From NCBI GenBank assembly GCA_942493135.1, contig OW818684.1, positions 3,348,001 to 3,412,000 of the forward strand: a DNA stretch of 64,000 nt, read 5' to 3'. The stretch's first letter is position 1. Each line of letters begins with the position of its first letter. The notes beneath the pieces were generated by a model. The model did not search any database. It was given only the letters and a program-made list of their open reading frames with translations, and was not told the origin of the DNA. The position numbers were made by a program, and so were the translations under genes. The stretch is from Planctellipticum sp942493135. GTDB taxonomy: Bacteria > Planctomycetota > Planctomycetia > Planctomycetales > Planctomycetaceae. Below are positions 51,746 through 60,620 of the stretch, piece after piece.

Positions 51746-52513
51746 TCACACGGCCAGGCTGCAGTCCGGCGGCGTCGATCGACCAGGCTGCAGGCGGTCG
51801 CGAGTGATCTCGCAGTACGGCAGCTCCCGTTCGATGCCGACGGCGAACCGGCCCAGCTCCTGCGCCGCGACCAGCGTTGTTCCGCTGCCGGCGAACGGGT
51901 CGAGGATCCGGCTACCGGGTGGGACCACCTGCACCAGCTCCTTCAGCAGCTCGGTCGGCTTGCCCGTCAGGTGATGCTTGTCCGCCTTGCGGACGCCCAC
52001 CTGATAGCAGCCGTTGAACGGCCCGGCGTGCGTGGCCTGCGGGCAGGCGCCCTTCGTCCCCCAGACAACGTACTCGCATTGATGCCGGAAGTAGCCCTTG
52101 TGCGGAGCCCGGCTGCCGGCTCCCTTGTCCCAGGCGATGATTCCCCGCCAGGTGAGGTCGGCGGCCTGGAAGGCGTCCGTCATCGCCGGGAGCTGTCGCC
52201 AGTCGATAAAGACCAGGCAGTACCCGCCCGGCTTGAGCAGCCGGCGGCAGTCGCTCAGCCAGGTCATACACCACCAGGTGAAGGAACGCTGGTCTTTGAG
52301 GTCGCCCCCGAACGTCGGCCGGCCGCGGAGTTCGCCGTCCTGCGAGTATTTGTCTTCGGGGGAGCGGCGGCGTTCGCCCGCCGTGGTCCCGCCTGAGCAG
52401 TACGGCGGGTCGGTGATCACGGCGTCATAGCTCGCCGGTGCGAGCTGCGGGAGGGCCTCGTGAATCTCGGCGTGGAAAATCTGGGTCAGGTCGGTCTGGA
52501 AGTAGGGTCGCAT
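51746..52513 (-). CDS. Phage DNA methyltransferase (adenine/cytosine N-type)
   Basis: 255 residues from MRPYFQTDLTQIF; a long open extension upstream is an unrelated frame. Motif IV DPPYCSGG is near residue 36 and motif I DPFAGSGTT is near residue 205, so this is the order IV...I of the beta class. It transfers a methyl group to an exocyclic amino group in DNA. At the distal end of the second prophage it would protect phage DNA or alter host marks. Two decayed copies lie at 47.3 and 49.5 kb. Confidence 0.9.
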   Translation of the reverse strand: MRPYFQTDLTQIFHAEIHEALPQLAPASYDAVITDPPYCSGGTTAGERRRSPEDKYSQDGELRGRPTFGGDLKDQRSFTWWCMTWLSDCRRLLKPGGYCLVFIDWRQLPAMTDAFQAADLTWRGIIAWDKGAGSRAPHKGYFRHQCEYVVWGTKGACPQATHAGPFNGCYQVGVRKADKHHLTGKPTELLKELVQVVPPGSRILDPFAGSGTTLVAAQELGRFAVGIERELPYCEITRDRLQPGRSTPPDCSLAV

Positions 52514-52768
52514 CGTGCGGGCCTTGTGTGCGTGTGAAATCGAACGAACGAGCGGGTTCGATCGCACGGCCGGAGGCCCGCGGATCCGCGCAGCAGACTT
52601 CGCCCCGGCCGGGATCCGGCGGCGCGACGAGCAACGGTGAGACAGGTTGAAGGCAGGCATGCAGCTCCCTTCTGGGATATGCATGTCGGCCTGGTCCATC
52701 AGGCTGACGTGTGGACCGGCCGGCAGAGGCCAATCTGCCGGCCGGTCGCTTTCGTGTTGAGCGTCCGG

Positions 52769-52815
52769 CTGCCGCAGGCACAAGCCGCCCGCGGCGGTGA
52801 TTCCGCGCGGAATCA
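52769..52815. repeat. Intergenic ~48-nt repeat with the palindrome, copy 1
   Basis: GCTGCCGCAGGCAC, then a GCCGCC...GCGGCGG stretch, then the palindrome TGATTCCGCGCGGAATCA. A diverged copy is at 53704-53751. The palindrome overlaps the stop codon of the recombinase, so it marks gene ends here. Confidence 0.65.
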
Positions 52816-53685
52816 GTCCGGGGGCGGGGGCTCCAGACCTTCGTCGAACAACCGCTGGTCGCGCTGGAGCTGGCCGAGATCCACCCGGACGTACCGCTCG
52901 GTCATGGTCACCTTCTTGTGGCCCATCAGCTTCGCGGTCCCGAGGATGTCCCGCGTCTTGCGGTACATCTCCGTCCCGTGCTCGTGGCGCAGCAGGTAGG
53001 GGATCAAGTCTTTCGGCAGGCCCGCCTTGTCCCGCAGCCGGCGGAAGATTCCGCCGAACGCCGGCGGCGTCCAGGCGTGGCCGCCGGACCGCAGGAAGAT
53101 CGGCCCCTCCGTCCGCTCCCCGATCGCCGTCGCGAGGATGTCCGGCAGGGCGGCGTGGCCCAGGGCGATCTCGCGGGCCTGGCCCGTCTTGCGGGCCGTC
53201 TTGTGCTCCTGCAGGACGATCGACCCGCGATCGCGGGTCAGGTCGGCGATGGTCGCCCGGCAGAGCTCGCCCGGCCTGGCGCCGGTCAATCGCAACGCCC
53301 GGAAGAGCAGCAGCCAGTCGGCCGGGGCGTGGGCAACCAGCGTCCGGAGTTGTTCTTTCGACGGCAGGGCCGTCCGCTGGCGTCCGGACGGCTTCCGCTG
53401 CTTGGCGAGCAGCGGGGCCGGCAGATGGCCCGCTGCGACCGCCCAGGCCTGCCACCGCTCCCAGGCGACGAGCGTCAGCCGGACCGTGTCCGGGGCTTTT
53501 CCCTGATTCACTTCCAGGAGCCAGGTCGTGACGAGCGCCTTCTCGAGGAGCGCCACGTCGAGCTCGCCATGGCGCGCCACCAGACCGGCCAGACCGGACC
53601 GGTAGGTGCGAATCGTCGCCGGCTGCAGCCGGTCGAAGGTCTGCAGGGCAGATAGGAACTGAGCGATGGAATCAGCGAGCTGCAT
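52813..53685 (-). CDS. Tyrosine recombinase
   Basis: 290 residues. An N-terminal SAM-like domain (ATIRTYRSGLAGLVARHG) is followed by a catalytic domain: R in TGARPGELCR, Lys in the beta hairpin HKTARKTGQ, R in YLLRHEHGTEM, H/G in LMGHKKVTMTERY and the Tyr in ERYVRVD. It is at the end of the second prophage next to the methyltransferase, so likely its integrase or an inversion enzyme. The stop overlaps the 18-nt palindrome. Confidence 0.85.
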   Translation of the reverse strand: MQLADSIAQFLSALQTFDRLQPATIRTYRSGLAGLVARHGELDVALLEKALVTTWLLEVNQGKAPDTVRLTLVAWERWQAWAVAAGHLPAPLLAKQRKPSGRQRTALPSKEQLRTLVAHAPADWLLLFRALRLTGARPGELCRATIADLTRDRGSIVLQEHKTARKTGQAREIALGHAALPDILATAIGERTEGPIFLRSGGHAWTPPAFGGIFRRLRDKAGLPKDLIPYLLRHEHGTEMYRKTRDILGTAKLMGHKKVTMTERYVRVDLGQLQRDQRLFDEGLEPPPPD

Positions 53686-53703
53686 GAGCGAAACTCCTTT
53701 TCG

Positions 53704-53751
53704 GCTGCCGCAGGCACGGGCCGCCGGCGGCGGCGATTTCGCGGGGAATCA
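53704..53751. repeat. Intergenic ~48-nt repeat, copy 2 (diverged palindrome)
   Basis: GCTGCCGCAGGCAC, GCCGCC-GGCGGC, then CGATTTCGCGGGGAATCA. Same layout as 52769-52815 and also overlapping a stop codon, that of the glycosyltransferase. Confidence 0.6.
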
Positions 53752-55251
53752 CTCACGCTGCGGGACCGAGCCGCAGAGGTGGTCGCAGTCGACGTCGGCG
53801 TCGAGCCACCATTCCCAGCCGGCTCCCTTCAGCCGGCGGGCCAGGTCGACGTCGTAGTGCGGATGGCTCCGCTGATCGGCCGCCAGCGGAAACTGTCGCA
53901 GGACCGAACGACGGATGAGCAGCGCCCCGAAGCCGGTCCCGTCGACGCGTTGCCGGCCGGAGACGGTCAGGGGCAGCAGCCCGCAGGAGGTGGGCTCCGT
54001 CACCCGGAACGCCACCGCTTTGTCCGGCTGGTACCGATGGTGATACTTGCCGGAGACGGCGGCAGTGCGCGGCCCCATGCTCTGCATGAGCTGCTCGATC
54101 CAGTCCGGCCGGGCCGGGAAGACGTCGTCTTCCAGGATCGCCAGAAACTCCGCCCCCGCTTCGAGCGTGGCCCGGTTGTAGATCGCCGCCACGGCCGCGT
54201 CGACGTCCCAGCGGAGATCCTCCGAGACGCGACGATCGAGATCGGCCAGGCCGGGACGGCCGACGGGATGGTCATAGAGGGCCAGACCGGCGCAGCGGAA
54301 GTCGGCCAAGGCCAGACCGGCCAGCGTCTGCGGCTGGTGAGTCGTGTTGACGACCAGCACCCGCAGCCGGTCGCGGGGCCAGGTCAAGTCCCGCAGGCCG
54401 GCCAGTCGACGGGGCCACAGCGCCCAGCGGCCGGAGACGGTGACGACGACCGTCACCACCTCCTGATCGAGGGCGGCGTCCTCAATGTAGGTCCGGCCCC
54501 GCCACGTCGTCTGCGTGCATTGCGCGGCGTGAACCCGGTAGTTGAGCGGTTCGGAGTTGAGCGCCGCCCGCCAGGGGCCGCTGCCGAGGACGTCGCGGAA
54601 CATCCGCCAGTCCTCGGAGACCTTCCGCGGAATCTCCCGCCGAAAGGTCAGGGACTGTGCGAGCAGCTCGCGGCGAATGACCGAGCCGGCGTCGCAGCGG
54701 TTGGCGGTCGCGATGTCGTCCGCCGTGACTTCCTCCGGCGGCTCGAAGGCAGGGCCAATCCGCTGGCCGAACTGCTGCAGCGTAGGATAGACGAACGCCA
54801 GACCGCGGTCGGCTTCGAGCTGCTCGACGGCCGCCTGAAGGTACGCCGGCGGAATCGTGTTGTCGGTGTCGAGGAACAGGACGTACTTCCGACGAGTCAG
54901 ACTGCAGCCGTGGCCCCGGACCCGATGCAGGTTGCGAAACTCCACCCGGTGGTACCGGACGCCCTGGGCGGCGTAGTGCTGCGCCACGACGGGCGTCAGG
55001 TCGGCGCTGGCGTCGTCGAGGACGTGGATCTCCGCCGGCCGCCGCGTCTGAGCCAGGACCGAGTCGAGGCACTCGGCCAGGTATCGGCCGTAGTTGTGGC
55101 AGGGGATGACCACGGCACAGTCGAGCGGGCCGGCCACGACCGTGGATGCAGACGAATGGACTGCAGCGGGCCGGACTGGATCCATGGCGCGGGGCGGCGC
55201 TGCTCGCAGCGGCTGGTGGGCGTTGCCGGGCGCGTGGCGAACGAGGCTCAT
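53749..55251 (-). CDS. Double GT2-type glycosyltransferase
   Basis: 500 residues from MSLVRHAPG, with GGAGAT before the ATG; the start overlaps the previous stop (TGATG). The first GT-A domain (CAVVIPCHNYGRYLAECLDSVLAQ, HVLDDASAD, LFLDTDNTIPPAYLQAAV) is followed by a second (VVTVVVTVSG, LRVLVVNTTHQ, FLAILEDDVFPARPDWIEQL, GTGFGALLIRR). The DTD and EDD acidic motifs are typical for metal binding. It lies in the tail-module operon and may glycosylate phage tail or host surface. Confidence 0.83.
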   Translation of the reverse strand: MSLVRHAPGNAHQPLRAAPPRAMDPVRPAAVHSSASTVVAGPLDCAVVIPCHNYGRYLAECLDSVLAQTRRPAEIHVLDDASADLTPVVAQHYAAQGVRYHRVEFRNLHRVRGHGCSLTRRKYVLFLDTDNTIPPAYLQAAVEQLEADRGLAFVYPTLQQFGQRIGPAFEPPEEVTADDIATANRCDAGSVIRRELLAQSLTFRREIPRKVSEDWRMFRDVLGSGPWRAALNSEPLNYRVHAAQCTQTTWRGRTYIEDAALDQEVVTVVVTVSGRWALWPRRLAGLRDLTWPRDRLRVLVVNTTHQPQTLAGLALADFRCAGLALYDHPVGRPGLADLDRRVSEDLRWDVDAAVAAIYNRATLEAGAEFLAILEDDVFPARPDWIEQLMQSMGPRTAAVSGKYHHRYQPDKAVAFRVTEPTSCGLLPLTVSGRQRVDGTGFGALLIRRSVLRQFPLAADQRSHPHYDVDLARRLKGAGWEWWLDADVDCDHLCGSVPQRE

Positions 55252-56426
55252 CGGATCTCCGGTGGTGCGAGGTACGGGCGGCCGGCGACGATCAGGCCGC
55301 CGGCGGGGGGGATGGTCAGGCTGCCGATCTGAATCGGTTCGTTGTCGCGGTCCACAAAATCCCGTTCCCAGAGCGTGTCCCCGGTCGCCGCGTCGAGGCA
55401 GTAGACGTGATTGCCCCAGTCGGTGATCGGGACGCCGTTCTCGAAGCGACCGGCAACACGGTCGAAGAGCAGATAGAGCCGGTCGGCGTCCCACAGCAGC
55501 CAGGCCCAGTCGAGCGCGAGCAGCGGGGGCGGGTCGTCGAACTCCAGCAGCGTCCGGCTCCACAGGACGGCCCCGGACGCGTCGAACACGGCCAGGCAGG
55601 CCGTTGTGACGTCCGGGCCGTCGACTTCGTCCTGGCGCTGCCAGCGTCGCCAGAGGACGGCCGTCTTCCCGTCCGGTCCGGCATCCATCTGCAGGACGGT
55701 CTCCTGCCAGATGTCCGGGTCGGTCAGGCCGTCGATCGGATTCGCAGCCGTCCAGCGCGTGGCCCCGGACGTCGTCAGGCCGGCGACGGTGTAGTCGCCC
55801 TGGCTCGCCTCCCAGCCGACGACCGGCTGGCCGGCGCTGTCGAGCACCAGCCGGTCGGGGGGCGTGGTTGGTTCGAACTGCCAGACGGTTTCGGCGGCCG
55901 AATCGCCGCCGACGAGGACGGCCGCCGGGGATGTCCCCCGGACGAGCGCCCCCCACGTGCGGTCCGGCCCGGGAGCCAGGGCGACCACATTCGGGCCGAC
56001 GTCGGCCAGCAGCGGGCGTTCGAGCTGCAGCAGTGTGCAGAGCCAGAGCCGGCCGCTTTCGATGTAGAGCCACTGCACGTCATTGAGCCAGAGACCGTTG
56101 TGCAGCAGGCGGGCGGGCTCCGGGCGGATCGACGTCGTCGGTCCGAAGGGAGACGTCGACGGGAAACGCAGATCGCGCCGCAGGACGTCGCCGGTGGCCG
56201 GCCGGCGGAGTTCGTCGCGGCCGTGCACTCCCTCGCCGTAGAACGTCACTGTGCCGAAGAGCTGCGGGTAGTCGCCCCGGAGCTGCAGCAGCAGGCCGTC
56301 CGGGCTGGCGCTGACCAGCGAGACCTGCGTTGCGCCGCCGCAGCAGGACTGCCGGCCGAAGAGCCAGGTGTCGACGACGTCGCCGGCGCGGCTGAGTTGA
56401 ACCGTGGTCAAACGCCGCTCACACAT
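55248..56426 (-). CDS. Beta-propeller-like phage protein
   Basis: 392 residues from MCERRLTTVQ; the start overlaps the preceding stop (TGATG) and a start four codons earlier is less likely. Repeats rich in Trp/Asp, such as VYCLDAATGDTLWERDFVD and CLAVFDASGAVLWSRTLL, are of the PQQ/propeller kind. Probably a tail-tip or adhesion protein in the same operon as the large tail gene. Exact family unknown. Confidence 0.6.
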   Translation of the reverse strand: MCERRLTTVQLSRAGDVVDTWLFGRQSCCGGATQVSLVSASPDGLLLQLRGDYPQLFGTVTFYGEGVHGRDELRRPATGDVLRRDLRFPSTSPFGPTTSIRPEPARLLHNGLWLNDVQWLYIESGRLWLCTLLQLERPLLADVGPNVVALAPGPDRTWGALVRGTSPAAVLVGGDSAAETVWQFEPTTPPDRLVLDSAGQPVVGWEASQGDYTVAGLTTSGATRWTAANPIDGLTDPDIWQETVLQMDAGPDGKTAVLWRRWQRQDEVDGPDVTTACLAVFDASGAVLWSRTLLEFDDPPPLLALDWAWLLWDADRLYLLFDRVAGRFENGVPITDWGNHVYCLDAATGDTLWERDFVDRDNEPIQIGSLTIPPAGGLIVAGRPYLAPPEIR

Positions 56427-57193
56427 CAGAGCACGCATTCCAGATGATCGGCGACGTAACCCCGGCCCCAGACCCACGAGGCCCGCAGGAAGGCCCCGCC
56501 GGGAATCGCGTCGCGCGAGGGGAACGGCTTCCAGACCTTGGCACGTTCGAGGCGCGGCCACCAGGGGAAAGCGTCGACACGGGCGACCAGGCTGAGCGTG
56601 TCCGGATCGTCGTACCACTCCAGGGGGAACTGGCGGTCGTTGTTGGCGATGGTCGGGAAGCGCACGGCCCAGACGTTGGCCTGCGACCACGCGACGCCAT
56701 CCTCGAAGGTGTCGCCGGAGCCGCGGACAACGATGTCATCCGGCAGGCCGAGGGCGATCAGCTTCTGCCGGACGTCGTCGGGCTTGTCCTGCAGATAGAG
56801 CGTGGCGTGGTCGGTGGTCTGGTCTTCCGGCAAGAGCGTGAAGTCGTGCAGGCGCACCTGGACGAACTGCGGGCCGTTCGAGCCCAGCTCCGCGCCGACG
56901 ATCCGAATCCACTGCACGCGGTCGTCGACCGGCTCCAGGGGGATGCACTCGGCCGGGATGTCGGCGACGTTCCAGGCACTGCCGGGAAGGTCCTCCGGAC
57001 CGGTGTCGGTCGAGTCGACGTCCTGGCCCTGGGCGCTGGTCAGGCCGTGCAGCAACGCAACGAGCGGCGCGGGCATGCCGAATCGCAGTTCGTCGCCCGG
57101 CGGGCTCGCGCTGGTGAGCTGCCCCCCTTCATAGGCGCGCAGCACGGTGCCCAGGCGTCTGGCGTCCTCGGCGGTGATGCGTTTTCCGGTCAT
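56426..57193 (-). CDS. Unknown tail-module protein
   Basis: 255 residues, mixed strands and loops with many Trp/Pro residues in the C-terminal half (VDAFPWWPRLERAKVWKPFPS). No signal peptide. It is coupled on the downstream side (1-nt overlap) and has a 15-nt gap upstream. No family recognised. Confidence 0.55.
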   Translation of the reverse strand: MTGKRITAEDARRLGTVLRAYEGGQLTSASPPGDELRFGMPAPLVALLHGLTSAQGQDVDSTDTGPEDLPGSAWNVADIPAECIPLEPVDDRVQWIRIVGAELGSNGPQFVQVRLHDFTLLPEDQTTDHATLYLQDKPDDVRQKLIALGLPDDIVVRGSGDTFEDGVAWSQANVWAVRFPTIANNDRQFPLEWYDDPDTLSLVARVDAFPWWPRLERAKVWKPFPSRDAIPGGAFLRASWVWGRGYVADHLECVL

Positions 57194-57208
57194 GGGTTCT
57201 GGCCGTTT

Positions 57209-59677
57209 CTACAAGACCACCTGGCCGTTGATCGTGGCTCCGAGGCTGGCGAATGTGCCGCCCGTTCGCTTGATCTGCGTCACATCCACGTTGCGTCCGA
57301 GGACGACGTTGCCGCCCCGCTGAATCAGCAGGGCCACCGTCGCGGCGTCCTCGGCATAGAAGCCGACGCCGACGTCGCCGTTGATGTTCTCCACGCGGTT
57401 GTCGGCATGGTTTCCCTGCCAGAGGAGCGCCGGGACGCCGGCCTCGATCGAGCCCCCCGTCTGGATCACTTCCAGCGCCGTCGCGATAGCCCCGGTGTCG
57501 AACTTCGTCCGGTTCGAGCCGGAGCCTTGGCCGTTGCCGACCTCGATGAGGTCCGCCCAGAGTTCGAGCGATTGCGGCCGGTACTCGTCGTAACCGGCGC
57601 GGTTGGTCCGGGGCAGCCCGAGCGATTTCGCGAATGTGCTGTCGACGTAGAGCGCCGGCAGCCGGACGCCGACCTCGTGGAGTCCGGTCCCGGCGCCGGT
57701 GATGTTGACCGCGTCGCCGTCGGCCGTCAGCGCGAGCTGGAGCGAGGCGCCGGTGACGTTCACGGCGTAGTACGTCACGGCGGCGTCGAGGCCCGCGGGG
57801 AGCGTGGTCGACGAGCGGACCCGCAGCGTCTGGCCATTCCAGAACGTGGCCCGACCGGTGGCCAGCGTCAGCCGGTCGGTCGCCGGATCGGCGACGAACG
57901 CGCAGCGCTGCCGCAGGCCGTAGAGCAGGTCGGTAACGGCACTGTCGAGCGTGGCCGTGTCTCCTGCGCCGGGAACGCCAGGCGCACCGTTCTCGTCGGC
58001 CCAGTTGAGCGGGTCGTCCCAATGGAGCGGGCCGCGGCTGCGCTGAATCTCGGTCACCGTGACGGCTGCCCCGCCCTGCTGCAGCGTGCTGACGGCGATG
58101 CCGGCGTTCGTCAGCGTGTGAACTGCGGTCATCTGCGGCAGGTCGCCCAGGCTGGCGTCGAACTGGCAGGTGATCGGTTCCGCCGGCCACGGGCCGCCGA
58201 AGCAGGTCACCTTGCCCGCGCCGACGCCCGCCAGCGCCTCAAGCGCCGCGTCCATCTCCGCGGCGGTGGTGTCCCAGTCCAGCGCCGCGGCCGTGTCGGC
58301 CCCCAGCGTCAGCGTGACGGTCCCCTTCCAGGAGTCCGCGCTGATCGCCACCTGCTGGATCTCTTCGCCCCCGAAGCCGATCACTTCCAGGAGGGCCAGA
58401 TCGGTCGACTGGTAACCCAAGGCCCAGAACTCGAAATACAGAATGCCGTCGGCGGAGTAGCTGGCGAGCAGCGTCTCCGAGGCGTCAGTCTGTCCCGTGC
58501 CGGCCTTGACCGGGGAATTCAGGCTGCCCCCGAGGGCGGCATTGAGGATGTTGAGAATGTCGGAAAACTCGGCCGTCCACGGAATCTCCCCGGTGACCTT
58601 GTCGCCGAGCTTGAGGCGGTAGCCGGTCCCGACCGTGGGACCGATCAGCCGCAGCGACTGCTGCTCGTTCGTGCCGGCCGTTCCCTCCGCGACAGTCGTG
58701 CTGGACAGCGTCCCGCCGCCGGCGACGACCTGCAGCTGGATCTGGGCGACGTCGGTGGCCTTCCAGACGTTGACCCATTCGACGACGACGCCATCCGTGG
58801 GATTGACCCACGACGCGGCCAGCGTGCCGGAGAGCGAGACGTTACCCTCGCCCCAGACGCCCGTGCCATTCCCCCAGCGGGTGGCCTCCAGCGCGTCCAT
58901 CATGGTCGCCAGGCTGGCATCCGCGGCAAACGGGGCGCTGTAGTTGAACCCGCTGCTGTTGGGCACCGCCCAGCGGACGGTGATCGTGCTCAGCGACACG
59001 CCGGGATCGGCCGTGAAGCGGAACCGCTGCTGCTCGTTCGTGCCGGCGATGCCGGCGGTCTCCTGAGTCACGAGCAACGGCGACGTACTGCCGCTGCCGT
59101 CCTGCAGCGTCTCGATCGAGACAGCCGCGTTCCCGCCGGTCAGGTTCGTCCGGTCGGTCGTCAGCTCCGGCTGATCGACGTCGGCCAGGTCGCCGACGAA
59201 CCGCACCCGCCAGGCTCCCGGTTCCCCGGTCACCTGCACGTTCCCCGCGCCGATCGACGTCAGGGCCTCCAGCGCCGCCTGGACAGCGGACGGCAGCGCC
59301 GTCGCCGAGATCCCGGCGGCGGTCTGGCCGGCGAACGTCAGCGGGAATGTTCCCCCAGCGCCGGCCGGGCTGATTGTCACGAGCTGCTCGTCGTCGGCCG
59401 TCGCCTCGCCGTTGACCAGGCCGGAGACTTCGAACGGCTGGCCCGGCGTCTTCGACGTCAGCAGCACGTCGGCCCCGTCAGCCGCCGCGGCCACTTCCAG
59501 GAACTCGGGCAGCTTCGAGGCGTTCCAGGCGCTGGCGATCGCAGCCGCGTCCCAGGCGGACACCGCGACGCCCGTCTTGCCGTTGATTCCGAGCGTAATC
59601 AGTCCAGTGGCCTGGCTGGCCAATCGGCTGATCTGGGCCTGCGTCGGAGCATCGCCGCGAAGAATGCGTTTGGTCAT
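57209..59677 (-). CDS. Large repetitive tail/adhesion protein
   Basis: 822 residues. Several copies of a ~100-residue beta unit are visible: FAGQTAAGISATALPSAVQAALEAL followed by SIGAGNVQVTGEPG (in pieces); ADTAAALDWDTTAAEMDAALEAL; and paired AGTNEQQRFRF / AGTNEQQSLRL. The C-terminal ~300 residues look like a parallel beta-helix (GNVVLGRNVDVTQIKRTGG). Probably a tail fibre or surface-binding protein. A purine-rich leader with GAGGAAGAGACCC precedes the ATG. Confidence 0.65.
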   Translation of the reverse strand: MTKRILRGDAPTQAQISRLASQATGLITLGINGKTGVAVSAWDAAAIASAWNASKLPEFLEVAAAADGADVLLTSKTPGQPFEVSGLVNGEATADDEQLVTISPAGAGGTFPLTFAGQTAAGISATALPSAVQAALEALTSIGAGNVQVTGEPGAWRVRFVGDLADVDQPELTTDRTNLTGGNAAVSIETLQDGSGSTSPLLVTQETAGIAGTNEQQRFRFTADPGVSLSTITVRWAVPNSSGFNYSAPFAADASLATMMDALEATRWGNGTGVWGEGNVSLSGTLAASWVNPTDGVVVEWVNVWKATDVAQIQLQVVAGGGTLSSTTVAEGTAGTNEQQSLRLIGPTVGTGYRLKLGDKVTGEIPWTAEFSDILNILNAALGGSLNSPVKAGTGQTDASETLLASYSADGILYFEFWALGYQSTDLALLEVIGFGGEEIQQVAISADSWKGTVTLTLGADTAAALDWDTTAAEMDAALEALAGVGAGKVTCFGGPWPAEPITCQFDASLGDLPQMTAVHTLTNAGIAVSTLQQGGAAVTVTEIQRSRGPLHWDDPLNWADENGAPGVPGAGDTATLDSAVTDLLYGLRQRCAFVADPATDRLTLATGRATFWNGQTLRVRSSTTLPAGLDAAVTYYAVNVTGASLQLALTADGDAVNITGAGTGLHEVGVRLPALYVDSTFAKSLGLPRTNRAGYDEYRPQSLELWADLIEVGNGQGSGSNRTKFDTGAIATALEVIQTGGSIEAGVPALLWQGNHADNRVENINGDVGVGFYAEDAATVALLIQRGGNVVLGRNVDVTQIKRTGGTFASLGATINGQVVL

Positions 59678-59721
59678 GGGTCTCTTCCTCTGTCACTTGG
59701 CCCTTGGCACTCAGCACTCGG

Positions 59722-60618
59722 CTACTTGAACGGCAGCGCGTTGAACGGCAGCTCGTCGGGGATAGTGAACTTGAGCGTGACGACGTCCGCGGGCTTCGGG
59801 AAACGCAGCGCCGCGCCGTCCTTGTCGAGCAGCATGGCATTGGTGATCGGCTCGCCGCGGTAGTCGCGAATCGGCCGCACGGTGTAAGCGGTCTGCCATT
59901 CGACCTCGACGGTGTTGCCGACGTCGGCTGCCTCCCAGTGCGAGAGCTTCACGCGCTCCATGAACCCGCGCGACGGCACGACGGTGTGCCAGCCGCTCTG
60001 CTTGTAGGTCACCTCGAATTCGAGCGGCAGATAGGCGGGCTGCGACTTGGTGGCGGGCACGTAGTCGGGGATCGACAGGCCGGTCAGCGACAGCGTGCCG
60101 GGCCGGCAGCTCAGTTTGCGGATGCGGACCGCGTCCTTGTTGATCGCGCCCGGATACTCCAGCAGCCAGGCCGGGTAGTCCGCGACGTTCTTCTTGACGC
60201 TGATGACCCACAGCGTCTCGCCCTTCTCCTGGGGCTCGAACGGCGTCCCCGCCGTGTTGAGCATGATGCGGCCCTTGTTGTCGAGCAGCGTGTACGTCGT
60301 GCCCCGCTGGGACTTCATGTGGACCTCGGCCGGCTTGGCGAGCGGATTGTCCGCGTCGAACTGGTCGGTGTAGGTCACGCGCAGCCGCCAGATCGCGCTG
60401 TTCGCGTCCTGCTTGGCCTCGAAGCCGTTGACGTAGAGGCCGGCCTCCGTGGCGTGAGTCGCGCCGCGTTGCAGCGCCGGCAGGGCCTCGACGAGTTGCC
60501 GGCGCGTGTCCCAGGGCGTGTCCATGACGGCCACGTACAGGTCGATCAGCGACGCCGCTCCGTTGCTGTCGATATTCAGTTCGCCCTGATCGGCGATGTC
60601 GCACGACACAAGACCCAT
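59722..60618 (-). CDS. Tail-module protein, unknown
   Basis: 298 residues, mainly beta. Begins MGLVSCDIADQGELNIDSNG and includes VYVNGFEAKQDANSA-like and FEVTYKQSGWHTVVPSRGF segments. Its place right after the tape measure gene (2-nt gap) fits a distal-tail protein, but no family is certain. Confidence 0.55.
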   Translation of the reverse strand: MGLVSCDIADQGELNIDSNGAASLIDLYVAVMDTPWDTRRQLVEALPALQRGATHATEAGLYVNGFEAKQDANSAIWRLRVTYTDQFDADNPLAKPAEVHMKSQRGTTYTLLDNKGRIMLNTAGTPFEPQEKGETLWVISVKKNVADYPAWLLEYPGAINKDAVRIRKLSCRPGTLSLTGLSIPDYVPATKSQPAYLPLEFEVTYKQSGWHTVVPSRGFMERVKLSHWEAADVGNTVEVEWQTAYTVRPIRDYRGEPITNAMLLDKDGAALRFPKPADVVTLKFTIPDELPFNALPFK

Positions 60619-60620
60619 CG

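Noticed and set aside
52813..53685. Phase-variation invertase acting on flanking inverted repeats
   Set aside because: The two ~48-nt intergenic repeats around it are in the same orientation, so inversion between them is not expected.
56444..59863. 1139-residue plus-strand frame over the tail genes
   Set aside because: Antisense shadow; the minus strand carries tightly coupled genes with ribosome sites and overlaps.
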